The position numbers and the translations under genes are program-made. From contig NZ_BMDV01000001.1 of NCBI RefSeq assembly GCF_014636095.1, positions 538,622 to 602,621 of the forward strand: a stretch of DNA of 64,000 nt, read 5' to 3'. How positions within the stretch are numbered: position 1 is the stretch's first letter; each line of letters begins with the position of its first letter. The notes below the pieces were generated by a model, which was given only the letters and a program-made list of their open reading frames with translations, was not told the origin of the DNA and ran no database searches. Positions 37,509 to 47,767 of the stretch are shown here, piece by piece. Source of the stretch: Acinetobacter modestus (GTDB lineage: Bacteria; Pseudomonadota; Gammaproteobacteria; Pseudomonadales; Moraxellaceae).

Positions 37509-38928
37509 TATGATATTCCTGTTTGAGATAATTTAGTTCTTTAAATAATGTGATCAAAGGCTCAACTTTCGTGCCTTCCTGTTTATCGACTATGGGGAGC
37601 GACCATCCCATTAACTCACTGGGTGATTGAGCATACTTCAATAAACTGAATATATTCTTTTCTAGGACATAATTATCTATCGTTGCCAATTGCACCGAAT
37701 ATTGACTAATCCGACAGTGATATGCCCAAATAAATATCTTTTCAATCGCTTCAGATAACCGATCTGTAGCAAATTTATCGATATAAAAAATCAATGCAGA
37801 ATCAAACAAGGTTCGCACATAACGATCTCCATCCCTATTTCTTGCATAATATGAATTCAATATTTTGATAATTCTATTTGCTCGATCCTGTAGTGTCACA
37901 CCAAATATAGAGACCTTCTCAGACTGTTCTTGATGATCCACCACTTTACTGATTTTTTTTTCATAGTGCTCAACCATTTCAAAAAATCGACGACCGTTAA
38001 TGATCATTTGATCAAGTTGAAATGGGAAACTCATTTCTTGTCGATCTATTTGCCGTTGATATTGTGCGTTATAGTCATCAATAAAATAATGCGCTATGCG
38101 TAATGGTTCTAAATATGGATGTTGGTCTGCTTGTCCAAGATGAATACCTTTAAAAAGATGCACATGATCTTTATTGTAATATCTTGCGGACTTCCCTCTT
38201 GACCAAAGACGAATACGGAATAGATAGTTCGAAAATAACTTTGCCAAGTGATCCGAGTCTAAACTTTCCCAATGAGCAACAGTTTGAGCTTTTAAATGTT
38301 GTTCCTGTGCAGAAAATTCTCGTAAATGATAGGCTTTTAAAAGATCATGCGGTTCTAAATCACGACCACGGGCATTCTGAGAATCAAAAAACTGAAATGC
38401 CTCTGAAACATCATCTAAAATAAAAACTGCAAACTCACAGTGATTGAGTAAAAAATCAATATCTTGTTCCGAAAATTGTAGTGAGACGATCCGTTTAGCT
38501 GCATTAAAATTCTGATAAATATTGTAATGGCTAATATCACTATTAAATTTTTGCTTGGTCATAAAAGCATTAATTTGCTCCGATATTTCATTTAACTCTT
38601 TTTTTAGAGCCTCTCGCTTTAAATCTAATTTTTGCTCCTGAATAGCTGCCCAAACGAGTAGCATTAAAGTCAAAGTTCGTTGTTGCCCATCCACAATATC
38701 TATATTTTTATTTTGATCATTGGGATTGCTATGCAATACGATCGTACCTAATCGATATGCAGATTTATCTTTATGTTCTTGTATATCATTAACGAGGGTA
38801 TTTAAATTTTTTTCTGTCCATTTGTAAGGACGCTGGTAATCAGGAATACTCAGTTGTTCTAAACTTAATAGTAATTCTTGTACCGACCAAATCCCTGTTT
38901 TAAGTTGATCAACATGATGCTGAGCCAT
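37498..38928 (-). CDS. DUF262 protein lacking the nuclease domain
   Basis: 476 aa. It has the N-terminal DUF262 motifs IPDYQRPYKWTEKNL, YRLGTIVLH and IVDGQQRTLTLMLL (DGQQR at residues 80-84), then SQNARGRDLEPHDLLKAYHL, also typical of the family. No EHxxP/Q or GN-type HNH motif is visible at the C-terminus, unlike its downstream partner. It may be a regulatory or sensing subunit of a two-component complex. Middle gene of the PP2C-DUF262 operon. Confidence 0.85.
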   Translation of the reverse strand: MAQHHVDQLKTGIWSVQELLLSLEQLSIPDYQRPYKWTEKNLNTLVNDIQEHKDKSAYRLGTIVLHSNPNDQNKNIDIVDGQQRTLTLMLLVWAAIQEQKLDLKREALKKELNEISEQINAFMTKQKFNSDISHYNIYQNFNAAKRIVSLQFSEQDIDFLLNHCEFAVFILDDVSEAFQFFDSQNARGRDLEPHDLLKAYHLREFSAQEQHLKAQTVAHWESLDSDHLAKLFSNYLFRIRLWSRGKSARYYNKDHVHLFKGIHLGQADQHPYLEPLRIAHYFIDDYNAQYQRQIDRQEMSFPFQLDQMIINGRRFFEMVEHYEKKISKVVDHQEQSEKVSIFGVTLQDRANRIIKILNSYYARNRDGDRYVRTLFDSALIFYIDKFATDRLSEAIEKIFIWAYHCRISQYSVQLATIDNYVLEKNIFSLLKYAQSPSELMGWSLPIVDKQEGTKVEPLITLFKELNYLKQEYHNEK

Positions 38929-38970
38929 AAAAATTATCCTGAAATTAAATTTTTTTAATTGTTAAAGTTG

Positions 38971-39183
38971 TTATTTCATACTTCGATGCAATTTATAGCC
39001 ATATCCATAATCCAGAACAAGAGTTTTTGTAGATTCACAAATATTTTCTTCAATTAACTGATTAAGTAGTTGTTCTGCCTGAGTATGTCCAATTAAAAAT
39101 TTACGTTGTAAACTCGATACCGAAACGACACCCACTCCCTCTGTGAATAATTTGGCACATTCAAAAAGATCATGTGATTGCAT
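38971..39183 (-). CDS. Small winged-helix protein, FtsK-gamma-like
   Basis: 70 aa from the ATG at 39183, which has a strong AGGGGGAA ribosome-binding site (an ATG six codons upstream is possible). The core VVSVSSLQRKFLIGHTQAEQ matches the FtsK gamma winged helix, which reads KOPS sequences in chromosome translocases. Here it is free-standing, with no motor domain. It lies 22 bp after the PP2C stop and 42 bp before the DUF262 start. It may be the operon's regulator or a DNA-sequence sensor. Confidence 0.75.
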   Translation of the reverse strand: MQSHDLFECAKLFTEGVGVVSVSSLQRKFLIGHTQAEQLLNQLIEENICESTKTLVLDYGYGYKLHRSMK

Positions 39184-39205
39184 AATTCCCCCTATTCTCA
39201 ATGAA

Positions 39206-39967
39206 TTAAATTTTTGCTCGTACTAAGACCATGCTGACATTGTCATACGCCTGCTTTGAATCTAATGACGCTTTCATATTGAGCAACCACGCTCGAAGCT
39301 CCATATCTACTTTTAAAGCAGGCCATTCCCTACACTCCATCACATCATGTACACCATCCGTACAGACCAACAAGACATCATTTTCAGTTAAGTATTCTTC
39401 TGTTGTTGTAAAATCCATCACTTCATGCAATGGATCAGCACAAAAATATTGTAATAATGCATCATAAATACTGGCATAGTTTTCCCCAGCTTTTACTTCG
39501 CCACTTTCTCTTAACTGCTCAAGATAATTATGGTCACTTGTCAGGCAGTGCCACTTTTGATCATGCTGACTAAACAAATAAACTCGGCTATCGCCAAGAT
39601 GTTGAATGGTCACAAAACCTTGTTTGGAATGATTATGAATGAGCGCAAGTGTTGAACTAGCTCCAAAACTATTTTTTTGATTTGCCAATTGATCAACAAG
39701 AAACTGCTGAACAGTCGATGCTTGATATTGTCCCACCTCTCTATTTTGCGTTAAAGCTTTTAAGACCGTATAGGCTGCTCGCTCAGCTGCTGGACTATTG
39801 CTAATCCCATCCGCTACAGCAACACACCACTTTTCTTGCTCAGTATGGCAATATCGTTTACTGCTTAACCCATCATGTTGAATAACTTTATTTTCAATCA
39901 ATATGGCATCTTGTTGATGCTTTGATCTTGCCTTCCATGTCAAACCTTGTATTTCAAAAGCACTCAT
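39206..39967 (-). CDS. PP2C-family serine/threonine phosphatase
   Basis: About 253 aa from MSAFEIQGLTW (a longer in-frame start at 40027 exists). Metal-binding motifs are intact: CVAVADGISNSPAAE, SSTLALIHN, IQHLGDSRVYL and LLVCTDGVHDVM. PP2C enzymes remove phosphate from Ser/Thr residues, but no kinase gene is adjacent. It is the first gene of the operon with the FtsK-gamma-like and two DUF262 genes, so it may switch their activity. Confidence 0.88.
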   Translation of the reverse strand: MSAFEIQGLTWKARSKHQQDAILIENKVIQHDGLSSKRYCHTEQEKWCVAVADGISNSPAAERAAYTVLKALTQNREVGQYQASTVQQFLVDQLANQKNSFGASSTLALIHNHSKQGFVTIQHLGDSRVYLFSQHDQKWHCLTSDHNYLEQLRESGEVKAGENYASIYDALLQYFCADPLHEVMDFTTTEEYLTENDVLLVCTDGVHDVMECREWPALKVDMELRAWLLNMKASLDSKQAYDNVSMVLVRAKI

Positions 39968-40137
39968 CACACAGATCTTACGCTTGGAAATTATTTTATT
40001 TTTACCAAACTTAAAAGATATAATCAAGATTTAAATTTAAATAAATTATTGTTTTATAAAACTTTTTTAATATAAAAATTACTTTACGCTTTTAAAGCTT
40101 TGTTCATGTCTACCACTCTAATGAAAGATGTAACAAA

Positions 40138-40389
40138 TTAATTTCTACCTTCCTTTAATAAACGTAAGGGGAATCCACCCTCTTTGAAAATCGGGCCTAA
40201 GTAATTATTGGACCTACTATATTTAATAATCGGGCGTTTCCAAAACCTCAGCCCCTTGATTACAACTTCATTTCTGGTGTTTGCTGATAAATCTCTAATA
40301 TCTAAGGCAGTTAAAATCGGATCCCATGTCCATTTTGCAGTATATTCACGTCTAAACCACTCGACAGCGTACAGTGTAAATAACTTAGC
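40138..40389 (-). pseudogene. Fragment of a larger protein, unrecognised
   Basis: An open frame continues directly past the integrase stop: LFTLYAVEWFRREY, WTWDPILTALDI, then NNYLGPIFKEGGFPLRLL and a stop at 40138. It reads like a conserved internal block of a larger protein, cut at both ends. I do not recognise the family. It is probably island debris brought next to the integrase remnant by deletion. Confidence 0.45.
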
Positions 40390-41530
40390 TCATTCATCGC
40401 CTAATCTAGATAAACCTGTTCTCAATGTTCGACGTAAATCATGTGGATTCCAATCATCTATATCTGTTAACCAAAGTTGTTCAGGACAAAAATTCGCCTG
40501 AGCTTTATCTGTTTTTTTCATTTGCCACTTTACTTCTGTCAGAGACTTTTGCTGTACAGGCAACCCTGTTCGAGACGAAGCAAACAAATACTTCTGATCT
40601 AATTGATATAAACCCCGTAAAAAACTGACACACTACCTTGATAATTGAACAAAACGCTTACTACCATTTTTAGTAGCTTTTAAATGCCAAGTACCTTTTT
40701 CCAAATCAATACCCTTCCACTCTGCCGAACATATTTCACCTGTTCGTGCTCCTGTCCAAAGTGCAATCATCAATATACTTTTATGATGTTTAGACGAACC
40801 TGATTCTGACAACCGAGAAAGTAGTTGTTTCAATTCAGAATCTGAAAAGCACTCAGGTACGCTTATACGAACTAAGTTTCATGCGCGTTTGTTTTAAACT
40901 AGATTTAGCCAATAAAATAGGATTAGCAAAAATTTTCTGAAAATTAATCTAAACCAATAGCATAATCTTAAGTAGCGATTAATTCTGACAGATCTCTTCC
41001 AGCTCGAACTTGCACACCACGATCAACAATACTTTTAAGAAGTTCCACAATATCTTTTCTTACAATAGTATCTACCTTTCTATCTACTAATTTTGCAATG
41101 ATATCAACATATAAAGTTCTTCTTGTTTCCTACTGCTATGCTTTTTAATTACGACAACCCTCTATTTTTTTAAAAAACCAGTTCACTAGTCAACAATTAC
41201 TCTACTCTCAATAATTTCTATCAAGTAACAATCAATTAAATCTTTTTAAAGTTGATTTTTTAGACTAAAAATGCATCTTTTTGTTTGCTTATCATTTTCT
41301 TCTTTTAAGATACAGGACAAATTCTCTGAGATATTAGTAATTTTAAGCGCTGTAATTCCACACGTGCCTCAGCCAAAGTCATATTTGGATAATTTCCTAA
41401 AATGATTTTTTTTAAAGAATTATCTTTACTTTAGGGCTTCTATATCTATAGAGAAAACTTTTAAACCCCATTTCCCACAAAAAATTCTCAAGCCACAATA
41501 TTCATCAATGTCGCTTTTATCACCATCATA
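40390..41530 (-). pseudogene. Decayed P4-type tyrosine integrase
   Basis: Pieces in several frames follow the order of a P4-like integrase on the minus strand. They are an N-terminal arm (KSFLYRYRSPKVKI, then IILGNYPNMTLAEAR near 41420), a core-binding part (TIVRKDIVELLKSIVDRG near 41060), the catalytic arginine box (LWTGARTGEICSAEW near 40740) and the HxxR box (NPHDLRRTLRTGLSRLG near 40420). The tail with the LGH and tyrosine motifs is missing. Several frameshifts and stops make it inactive. It marks an old genomic-island end next to mutS. Confidence 0.8.
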
Positions 41531-41767
41531 AAATATCTTTCTGTTGTTTAATGCCACACTCATTAGAGCAATCATTTTTTCTGAGTCCATTTTTCTTTAT
41601 TCAAACTACGACCCTAGATTTAAAATAAGATCTCACACACTATTGGCTCAATTTCGGGATATAAAAAGTATACTTTTTCTTAGAGGAGATCCTGTTGACT
41701 CCCTATCGGTTAGAGAATTAGACTTTCTACAATTTAATTTATTCAAAAATTTAAGGACTTAATACGC

Positions 41768-44425
41768 ATGAACAGCGCTGAAATCATGGCTGACTTATCT
41801 TCTCATACACCTATGATGCAGCAATATCTCAAAGTCAAAACAGACTATCAACATGCATTGCTGTTCTATCGTATGGGTGACTTTTATGAGCTATTCTTTG
41901 AAGATGCACATTTAGCAGCCAAACTACTAGGCATTACGCTGACTCATCGCGGTAAAGCAAGTGGGCAACCGATTCCAATGGCTGGTGTGCCTTATCATTC
42001 AGCTGAAGGCTACCTTGCTCGCTTAGTTAAATCTGGTCGCACAGTTGCAATTTGTGAGCAAGTTGGGGAAGTCACAGGAAAAGGCCCCGTTGAGCGTAAA
42101 GTAGTTCGTATTCTAACACCAGGTACTTTGACTGATGATGCATTACTTAGCAGTTATCAGTCTTCAAATCTGGTTGCTTTATGTATTCAACAAAATCAAA
42201 TTGGATTTGCATTACTTGATTTGAGCGCAGGTATTTTTAAAGTTCAACAACAAGTCTATAAGCCAGAACAATTGGCGATTGAGCTAGCTCGTTTAATGCC
42301 TAGCGAGATTCTAATTGATGAAGATCTTATTGATCAAAATATTATTGAACAAATTAAAAAGAATTTAGATTGCCCAATTACTAAACGTCCAAATGTTGAT
42401 TTTAATTTAAATAATGCACAAAAAACCTTGTGTGACCAGTTCTCAGTTTCAACTTTATCAGGATTTGGTCTAGATCCACTCCCTTTGGCAAAAGCCGCAG
42501 CCGCAGCGTTAATTCATTATGCCAAAGAAACACAAAAAACGGCTTTACCACATATTCGTTCTATTCAAATTGAGCAAAGTACTGACTTTATTGCACTTGA
42601 TCCAATTACACGTCGTAATTTAGAAATTATTGATCCGTTATTTGAACATGGCACATCTTTATTCCAACTGATTAATGACTGCCAAACCGCAATGGGTGGT
42701 CGTTTATTAAGTCGAACGCTTATGCAACCGATTCGTGATACCGCCATATTAGATGCTCGCTTAGATGCCTCAGAGCAATTATTAAAAGGGTTTCATGAGT
42801 CTCCTGCGCGTTTAGTATTAAAAGAGATTGGAGATATTGAACGAGTACTGAGTCGTGTTGCTTTAGGCAGTGCACGTCCACGTGATTTAGTTCAACTGCG
42901 TCAAGCATGTGCACAAATTCCATTTTTACGGCATGCTTTAGCACCTGTACTAAAAAACCAACAATCTAAATTATTAAATCAACTAGATAATCAATTAGGT
43001 GATTTCAAAAGTCTGCATCAACATTTAATGGCGGCAATTGTTGAAAATCCGCCAGTATTATTACGCGATGGTAATGTGATTGCTGAAGGTTATGATGATG
43101 AATTGGATGAATTACGTAAAATTCGCGATCATGCAGGGCAATTTTTAATTGATTTAGAAATTAAAGAACGCCAACGTACAGGAATCAATACACTTAAAAT
43201 TGGTTATAACCGTGTCAGTGGTTACTATATTGAGTTGACTCGTAGCCAAGCAGAGCAAGCACCAGCGGATTATATACGTCGTCAAACACTCAAAAATGCG
43301 GAACGTTATATCACGCCTGAACTAAAAAGCTTTGAAGATAAAGTCCTTTCAAGTGAATCACGCGCGCTTGCCCGTGAAAAGCTTTTGTTTGAATCCTTAT
43401 TAGATGAGCTTCGCCAGAATATTGCTCAATTACAAATGATGAGCGCAGCAATTGCACATATTGATGTACTGGCAAATTTTGCACATCAAGCTAGATTAAA
43501 TAATTGGACAAGACCTGAATTTACGGCTGAAACCAGCATCAAAATTCAAGCTGGTCGTCATCCAGTTGTTGAAGCTTTAAATAAAGCACCATTTACACCA
43601 AATGATACGACTCTAGACCCACAACACCGTATGGCCATTATTACGGGGCCAAATATGGGGGGTAAATCGACATTTATGCGTCAGACTGCATTGATCAGTT
43701 TACTTGCTTACTGTGGTAGTTTCGTTCCTGCAAAATCGGCAAAACTGGGTTCAATTGATCGTATTTTTACCCGTATCGGTTCTGCGGATGATTTGTCGAC
43801 AGGTAAATCTACTTTTATGGTGGAAATGACTGAAACCTCACAGATTTTACATCATGCTACAAGTCAATCTTTAGTTTTGATGGATGAAGTTGGTCGTGGT
43901 ACGAGTACTTATGATGGCCTCTCTTTAGCTTGGGCATGTGTACTTGATTTGACGAAGCGTGTGAAATGTCTATGTTTATTTGCAACACACTACTTTGAGT
44001 TAACCGAACTTGGTGGTGAAGTTGGTATTGATAATTATCATGTGACAGCACAAGAACTGAATGGCAATTTAATTTTATTGCACAAGGTACAACATGGCCC
44101 TGCAAGTCAAAGCCACGGTTTACAAGTTGCAAAACTGGCGGGAATTCCAGCTAGCGTCATTAAAGAGGCGCAAAAGCGCTTAAAGATTCTTGAAAAGCAA
44201 CAACATCATCATTTGCAAAATACAGTTCAAAATGATTTATTCAGTTCACTTGAGCATGAAATTGAAACTCAAGTTGTTGAGAAAATTGTTGAAGTGGAAG
44301 CTCAATCCCCTGCTCTTGAATTGTTAGATAAAATTGATGTGGATGATCTAACACCACGTCAGGCACTGGAGCAACTTTATCAACTCAAAGCCTTGTTCAA
44401 ATCTAGCCAAGCACTCGAAAATTAG
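41768..44425 (+). CDS. mutS: DNA mismatch repair protein MutS
   Basis: 885 aa. The mismatch-binding domain has the Phe-X-Glu motif within [15 protein letters not shown]. The ATPase has Walker [15 protein letters not shown] and the signature [12 protein letters not shown], followed by FATHYFEL. MutS recognises mismatches and recruits MutL. The C-terminal region ([14 protein letters not shown]) carries the tetramerisation segment. This is the core gene bordering the island on the right. Confidence 0.98.
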   Translation: MNSAEIMADLSSHTPMMQQYLKVKTDYQHALLFYRMGDFYELFFEDAHLAAKLLGITLTHRGKASGQPIPMAGVPYHSAEGYLARLVKSGRTVAICEQVGEVTGKGPVERKVVRILTPGTLTDDALLSSYQSSNLVALCIQQNQIGFALLDLSAGIFKVQQQVYKPEQLAIELARLMPSEILIDEDLIDQNIIEQIKKNLDCPITKRPNVDFNLNNAQKTLCDQFSVSTLSGFGLDPLPLAKAAAAALIHYAKETQKTALPHIRSIQIEQSTDFIALDPITRRNLEIIDPLFEHGTSLFQLINDCQTAMGGRLLSRTLMQPIRDTAILDARLDASEQLLKGFHESPARLVLKEIGDIERVLSRVALGSARPRDLVQLRQACAQIPFLRHALAPVLKNQQSKLLNQLDNQLGDFKSLHQHLMAAIVENPPVLLRDGNVIAEGYDDELDELRKIRDHAGQFLIDLEIKERQRTGINTLKIGYNRVSGYYIELTRSQAEQAPADYIRRQTLKNAERYITPELKSFEDKVLSSESRALAREKLLFESLLDELRQNIAQLQMMSAAIAHIDVLANFAHQARLNNWTRPEFTAETSIKIQAGRHPVVEALNKAPFTPNDTTLDPQHRMAIITGPNMGGKSTFMRQTALISLLAYCGSFVPAKSAKLGSIDRIFTRIGSADDLSTGKSTFMVEMTETSQILHHATSQSLVLMDEVGRGTSTYDGLSLAWACVLDLTKRVKCLCLFATHYFELTELGGEVGIDNYHVTAQELNGNLILLHKVQHGPASQSHGLQVAKLAGIPASVIKEAQKRLKILEKQQHHHLQNTVQNDLFSSLEHEIETQVVEKIVEVEAQSPALELLDKIDVDDLTPRQALEQLYQLKALFKSSQALEN

Positions 44426-44704
44426 GATTAAATCATCAGCTTTGGCCCTAGGTCAGAGCTGATTTCTCTAGATGTAAGATCGCAATTATATTTGTGCGCT
44501 CATTTTGCATCATATATATAATGTAAGAAGAAATTCGACAATTCATTAGGTTATTGAGACTTATTATCAATAAAAGTCATATAAATAAGTCCATTTCATT
44601 GATACGAATAATAAATATCAATAAAAGGAATTGTTTCTATCGGTATTTTTTGCCTAAAATACGCTATGCAAAATGAAAACCATATTTTTTAGGTAGCTGC
44701 CGCC

Positions 44705-45034
44705 ATGACCTTTGTTGTCACAGAAAACTGTATTAAATGTAAATATCAAGACTGTGTTGAAGTTTGCCCTGTAGATTGCTTCTATGAAGGTCCAAACTTC
44801 CTTGTCATCAATCCAGATGAATGTATTGACTGTGCATTGTGTGAACCTGAATGTCCAGCAAATGCGATTTTCTCTGAAGATGAGCTACCTGAAGGTCAAG
44901 AAGCGTTTATTGAGCTGAATGCTGAACTCTCTGAAAAATGGGCAGGTAATAACATCACTCAAATTGGTGAACAACCTGCCGATCGTGAAGAATGGAATGG
45001 CAAGCCAAATAAATTGCAATATTTAGAAAAATAA
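44705..45034 (+). CDS. fdxA: Ferredoxin FdxA (7Fe type)
   Basis: 109 aa. Cysteines [17 protein letters not shown] and [12 protein letters not shown] fit the [3Fe-4S][4Fe-4S] ferredoxin of the FdxA type found downstream of mutS in Acinetobacter and Pseudomonas. It acts as a soluble electron carrier. The acidic C-terminus is typical. It ends before a strong terminator. Confidence 0.95.
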   Translation: MTFVVTENCIKCKYQDCVEVCPVDCFYEGPNFLVINPDECIDCALCEPECPANAIFSEDELPEGQEAFIELNAELSEKWAGNNITQIGEQPADREEWNGKPNKLQYLEK

Positions 45035-45040
45035 TCATAG

Positions 45041-45069
45041 AAAAGACCAGTATTAACTGGTCTTTTTTT
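45041..45069 (+). terminator. Intrinsic terminator after fdxA
   Basis: The stem AAAAGACCAGT/ACTGGTCTTTT with a 4-nt loop runs into a T-tract. Confidence 0.88.
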
Positions 45070-45170
45070 ATACTCGAATCACACATTTCTTTGCAATTGC
45101 ACCATTATTTGTGCGTTATTTTGCATTAAAATAATACATCTATCACTTATAGATTGTGAACTGCTTTTTT

Positions 45171-45884
45171 ATGATGCGAAATAAATTACAGGGTCTCTTA
45201 TCATTTTGTATCATCCCTGTGATGATGGTCGGTTGTGTCAGTTCAGCCACTAAAGTGAATCAAAATCAAGGTAAAAGAATTTACATCCCTCAAGAACAAG
45301 TTACTTTTACTCGCCCAATTCCAAATAAAGTTGAACCGAACTCTTATCGCCAATGGCTCAATCAAGGTGAAAATTACGCGCGCGTCCGCGAATACGAGCA
45401 GTTTTTAAATCGTAATAATGTTGCACATATTATTCCAAGTTTTGAATTATTACGTACCGCTAGAGATTGGCAAAAATGTGGTCGCTCAGAATATATGGTG
45501 CCAAATCGTGAGCTATGGAATAATTCACTTTCAACCTTACGCGTCTTTAAATATTTAATTGCTGCTAAGATTTTAACTGATTTCGAAGTAACTTCTGTTT
45601 ACCGCGATCTACCTTTAAATCAATGTGCAGGTGGTGCGGGTTCTTCTAAGCATTTGTTCAATTCAGCAATCGACTTCCGTATCGGGCCTGAAGTTCCGCA
45701 ACCGCAAGACTATGCATATATTGAACAGACCAAATTTAAACTGTGCCAATTTTGGATGCAGCATGGGCAGAGTTTAAATCTTGGAATCGGCTTGTACAGT
45801 TCTGGTCAAATTCATATTGATACTCAAGGTTATCGAACTTGGGGACCTGACCTCACCCGCAATAGTTCAATGTGTAACTTCTAA
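45171..45884 (+). CDS. M15-type peptidase lipoprotein (D-Ala-D-Ala carboxypeptidase-like)
   Basis: About 237 aa. A hydrophobic N-terminus ends in a lipobox-like MMVGC, pointing to an outer-membrane or periplasmic lipoprotein. The peptidase M15 zinc site is visible as SSKHLFNSAIDF and the final HID in QIHIDTQGYRTWG. Such enzymes trim peptidoglycan stem peptides. The start is uncertain: ATG at 45171 or 45174, or an upstream GTG at 45156. Confidence 0.8.
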   Translation: MMRNKLQGLLSFCIIPVMMVGCVSSATKVNQNQGKRIYIPQEQVTFTRPIPNKVEPNSYRQWLNQGENYARVREYEQFLNRNNVAHIIPSFELLRTARDWQKCGRSEYMVPNRELWNNSLSTLRVFKYLIAAKILTDFEVTSVYRDLPLNQCAGGAGSSKHLFNSAIDFRIGPEVPQPQDYAYIEQTKFKLCQFWMQHGQSLNLGIGLYSSGQIHIDTQGYRTWGPDLTRNSSMCNF

Positions 45885-45905
45885 TAAACAATAATTTAAA
45901 TCGAT

Positions 45906-45930
45906 AAGAGATCTAAACGGTCTCTTTTTT
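45906..45930 (+). terminator. Intrinsic terminator after M15 peptidase gene
   Basis: The stem AAGAGATC/GGTCTCTT (with one G-U pair) and 5-nt loop is followed by a T-tract. Confidence 0.75.
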
Positions 45931-46022
45931 ATTTCAATGGTAGTGATTAATTCAGTAATCAAATTGCACTCTAAGCATAAATGTTTAAAATGCAGCTAAC
46001 AGATTCATAGGTAAACTTGATT

Positions 46023-46691
46023 ATGCAACAGATGTGGACCGACATTGATGACTATATCAATTCACATTTAATTCCCACAGACCCAAGGCTTCAACATGCA
46101 TTAGACAACACCGATACTCAGGGGTTTTCTAATCATTTGGCTGTTGCGCCTAATCAAGGCATGTTTTTGCAAATGTTGATTCAGATGAACCAATGCAAAC
46201 GGGTACTGGAACTAGGAACTTTTGGTGCCTACAGTACTATTTGGCTTGCAAAAGCATTACCTGAAGATGGCTATCTACTCACGGTAGAAGGTCGAGATAC
46301 TCACGTCATTATTGCTCAGGAAAATATTGATTTTGCCAATATGCCAACCAATATCGAGCTCAAGAAAGGTCGTGGTGCAGATATTATGAAGCAACTCATT
46401 GCTGAAGGCAGTGAACCCTTTGATCTAATTTTTATTGATGCCGATAAACAAAGTTATCGTGAATATTTTGAATTAAGTTTAAAGCTTTCTCACTCAGGTA
46501 CGATTATTGTACTTGATAACGTCATTCGTGCAGGTGCAATCTTAGATGAGAATAATAAGAAGCCTAGTATTGAAGGCATTCGTGAAGCATTCTCAGCATT
46601 AAAAGATCATCCTCAACTACTCTCTTGCACAGCTTTACAAACAGTAGGATCTAAAGGGCATGATGGTTTTGCAATTGCGATCGTGAAATAA
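46023..46691 (+). CDS. O-methyltransferase, class I SAM-dependent
   Basis: About 222 aa, O-methyltransferase family 3 (COMT-like). The SAM-binding motif VLELGTFGAYSTIWLA, the metal-binding aspartate in DLIFIDADKQSY, and the following IIVLDNVIRAG are conserved. It would methylate a small catechol or hydroxyl substrate. The ATG at 46023 is preferred over an in-frame TTG two codons upstream. Single gene, convergent with the stress-protein gene. Confidence 0.88.
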   Translation: MQQMWTDIDDYINSHLIPTDPRLQHALDNTDTQGFSNHLAVAPNQGMFLQMLIQMNQCKRVLELGTFGAYSTIWLAKALPEDGYLLTVEGRDTHVIIAQENIDFANMPTNIELKKGRGADIMKQLIAEGSEPFDLIFIDADKQSYREYFELSLKLSHSGTIIVLDNVIRAGAILDENNKKPSIEGIREAFSALKDHPQLLSCTALQTVGSKGHDGFAIAIVK

Positions 46692-46743
46692 AGATCAAAA
46701 AACAATCTAAAAAAATTAGTTGTTTAATATCAATAAATTATAT

Positions 46744-46797
46744 TTATCCACAGTGCTTTTCCATATAGTTATCCACAATAATTGCGGATAACTATAT
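46744..46797. other. DnaA-box pair within a 12-bp inverted repeat
   Basis: TTATCCACA occurs at 46744-46752 and 46769-46777 in the same orientation, both perfect DnaA boxes. The second lies inside a 12-bp inverted repeat ATATAGTTATCC/GGATAACTATAT (46763-46774, 46786-46797), whose other arm holds the near-box TTATCCGCA on the minus strand. The hairpin also serves position-wise as a terminator between convergent genes. Confidence 0.6.
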
Positions 46798-46810
46798 AGA
46801 AGAAAATGAA

Positions 46811-47653
46811 TCACTTAGCTACAAGCAAAGGAACATTGGCATTACGGAAGATGGTTGTGGTAATACTGCCTAAGAAAAATTGATGAATTTTACTATGGCT
46901 AAAAGCACCTAAAACAATCAGTTGAATATCATGTTCTCGTTGATATTCAAGAATATTTTGTGCAACATCCCCATAGCGATAAATTGGTATAACATCTAAA
47001 CCCGCATCTTTTAAATATTTTTCTGGCTCTGCCAGCATTTCTGGATGATCACCGACATAAAGCAAATGACATTGTAATTTTTTCAATAAATCACTTTGTG
47101 CTATACGTTGCAGCATTTTTTGACAGGTAGGTGAATACTCATAAGCGAAAATAAAACGTTTCGGTGGTTCAAAATGCTCTCCCACTGTAATCACTGTACA
47201 ATTCGCGCCGCGTATGAAGTTTTCAACATTGCTACCAATCGGCTTATTCTTTTCTGCTGCTCGTTCACCCACACGGCCAATAATTACTACATCATTTTCT
47301 TTCAGAATATTAAAACTCTGTTCAAGAAAGTCTCCCTTTTCTTGAATCTTGGTACTGATTAAACCGTATTGTTTCTCTATAAGTTCTGAAATATGCTTGA
47401 GTAAATTATTACTATAATCGAGTGCAAGCTCGCTTTGCTTTTGCTCTAACTCAGCTAATTCTTTGAGTAACATCGCATTACTTTCAAAACCAATTACGCC
47501 ACTAATTTCACCTAAATGATAACTTGCGGGATAATAGTCCAGAATTTGCAACAGTACTAATTCTCTTTGAGTTTGCTTAGCAACCCAAACTGCCGCTTCA
47601 GCAACAGCATCAATACAGGGTGAAGAATCGATACATGCAATGACACGGTTCAT
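46811..47653 (-). CDS. Universal stress protein, tandem UspA domains
   Basis: 280 aa with two UspA-like halves. The first starts RVIACIDSSPCIDAVAEAA and carries a nucleotide-binding-like segment VIIGRVGERAAEKN. The second ends with LIVLGAFSHSKIHQFFLGSITTTIFRN, close to the G-X2-G-X9-G(S/T) ATP-binding pattern. It is likely a cytoplasmic stress-response ATP-binding protein; single gene. Confidence 0.9.
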   Translation of the reverse strand: MNRVIACIDSSPCIDAVAEAAVWVAKQTQRELVLLQILDYYPASYHLGEISGVIGFESNAMLLKELAELEQKQSELALDYSNNLLKHISELIEKQYGLISTKIQEKGDFLEQSFNILKENDVVIIGRVGERAAEKNKPIGSNVENFIRGANCTVITVGEHFEPPKRFIFAYEYSPTCQKMLQRIAQSDLLKKLQCHLLYVGDHPEMLAEPEKYLKDAGLDVIPIYRYGDVAQNILEYQREHDIQLIVLGAFSHSKIHQFFLGSITTTIFRNANVPLLVAK

Positions 47654-47767
47654 TTTCGCCTCTCTTTAGGTATATACCTTAGGTCTTCTACTTATTTTTA
47701 ACTTATCACAGATCAAAGTATGGTGGGTTAAATTTATGTATAGAATCTCATGAGCTTTTAATTGATT

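Noticed and set aside
45156..45170. GTG start for the M15 peptidase
   Set aside because: It adds five residues before a normal lipoprotein signal; ATG at 45171/45174 fits better, though neither has a strong ribosome-binding site.
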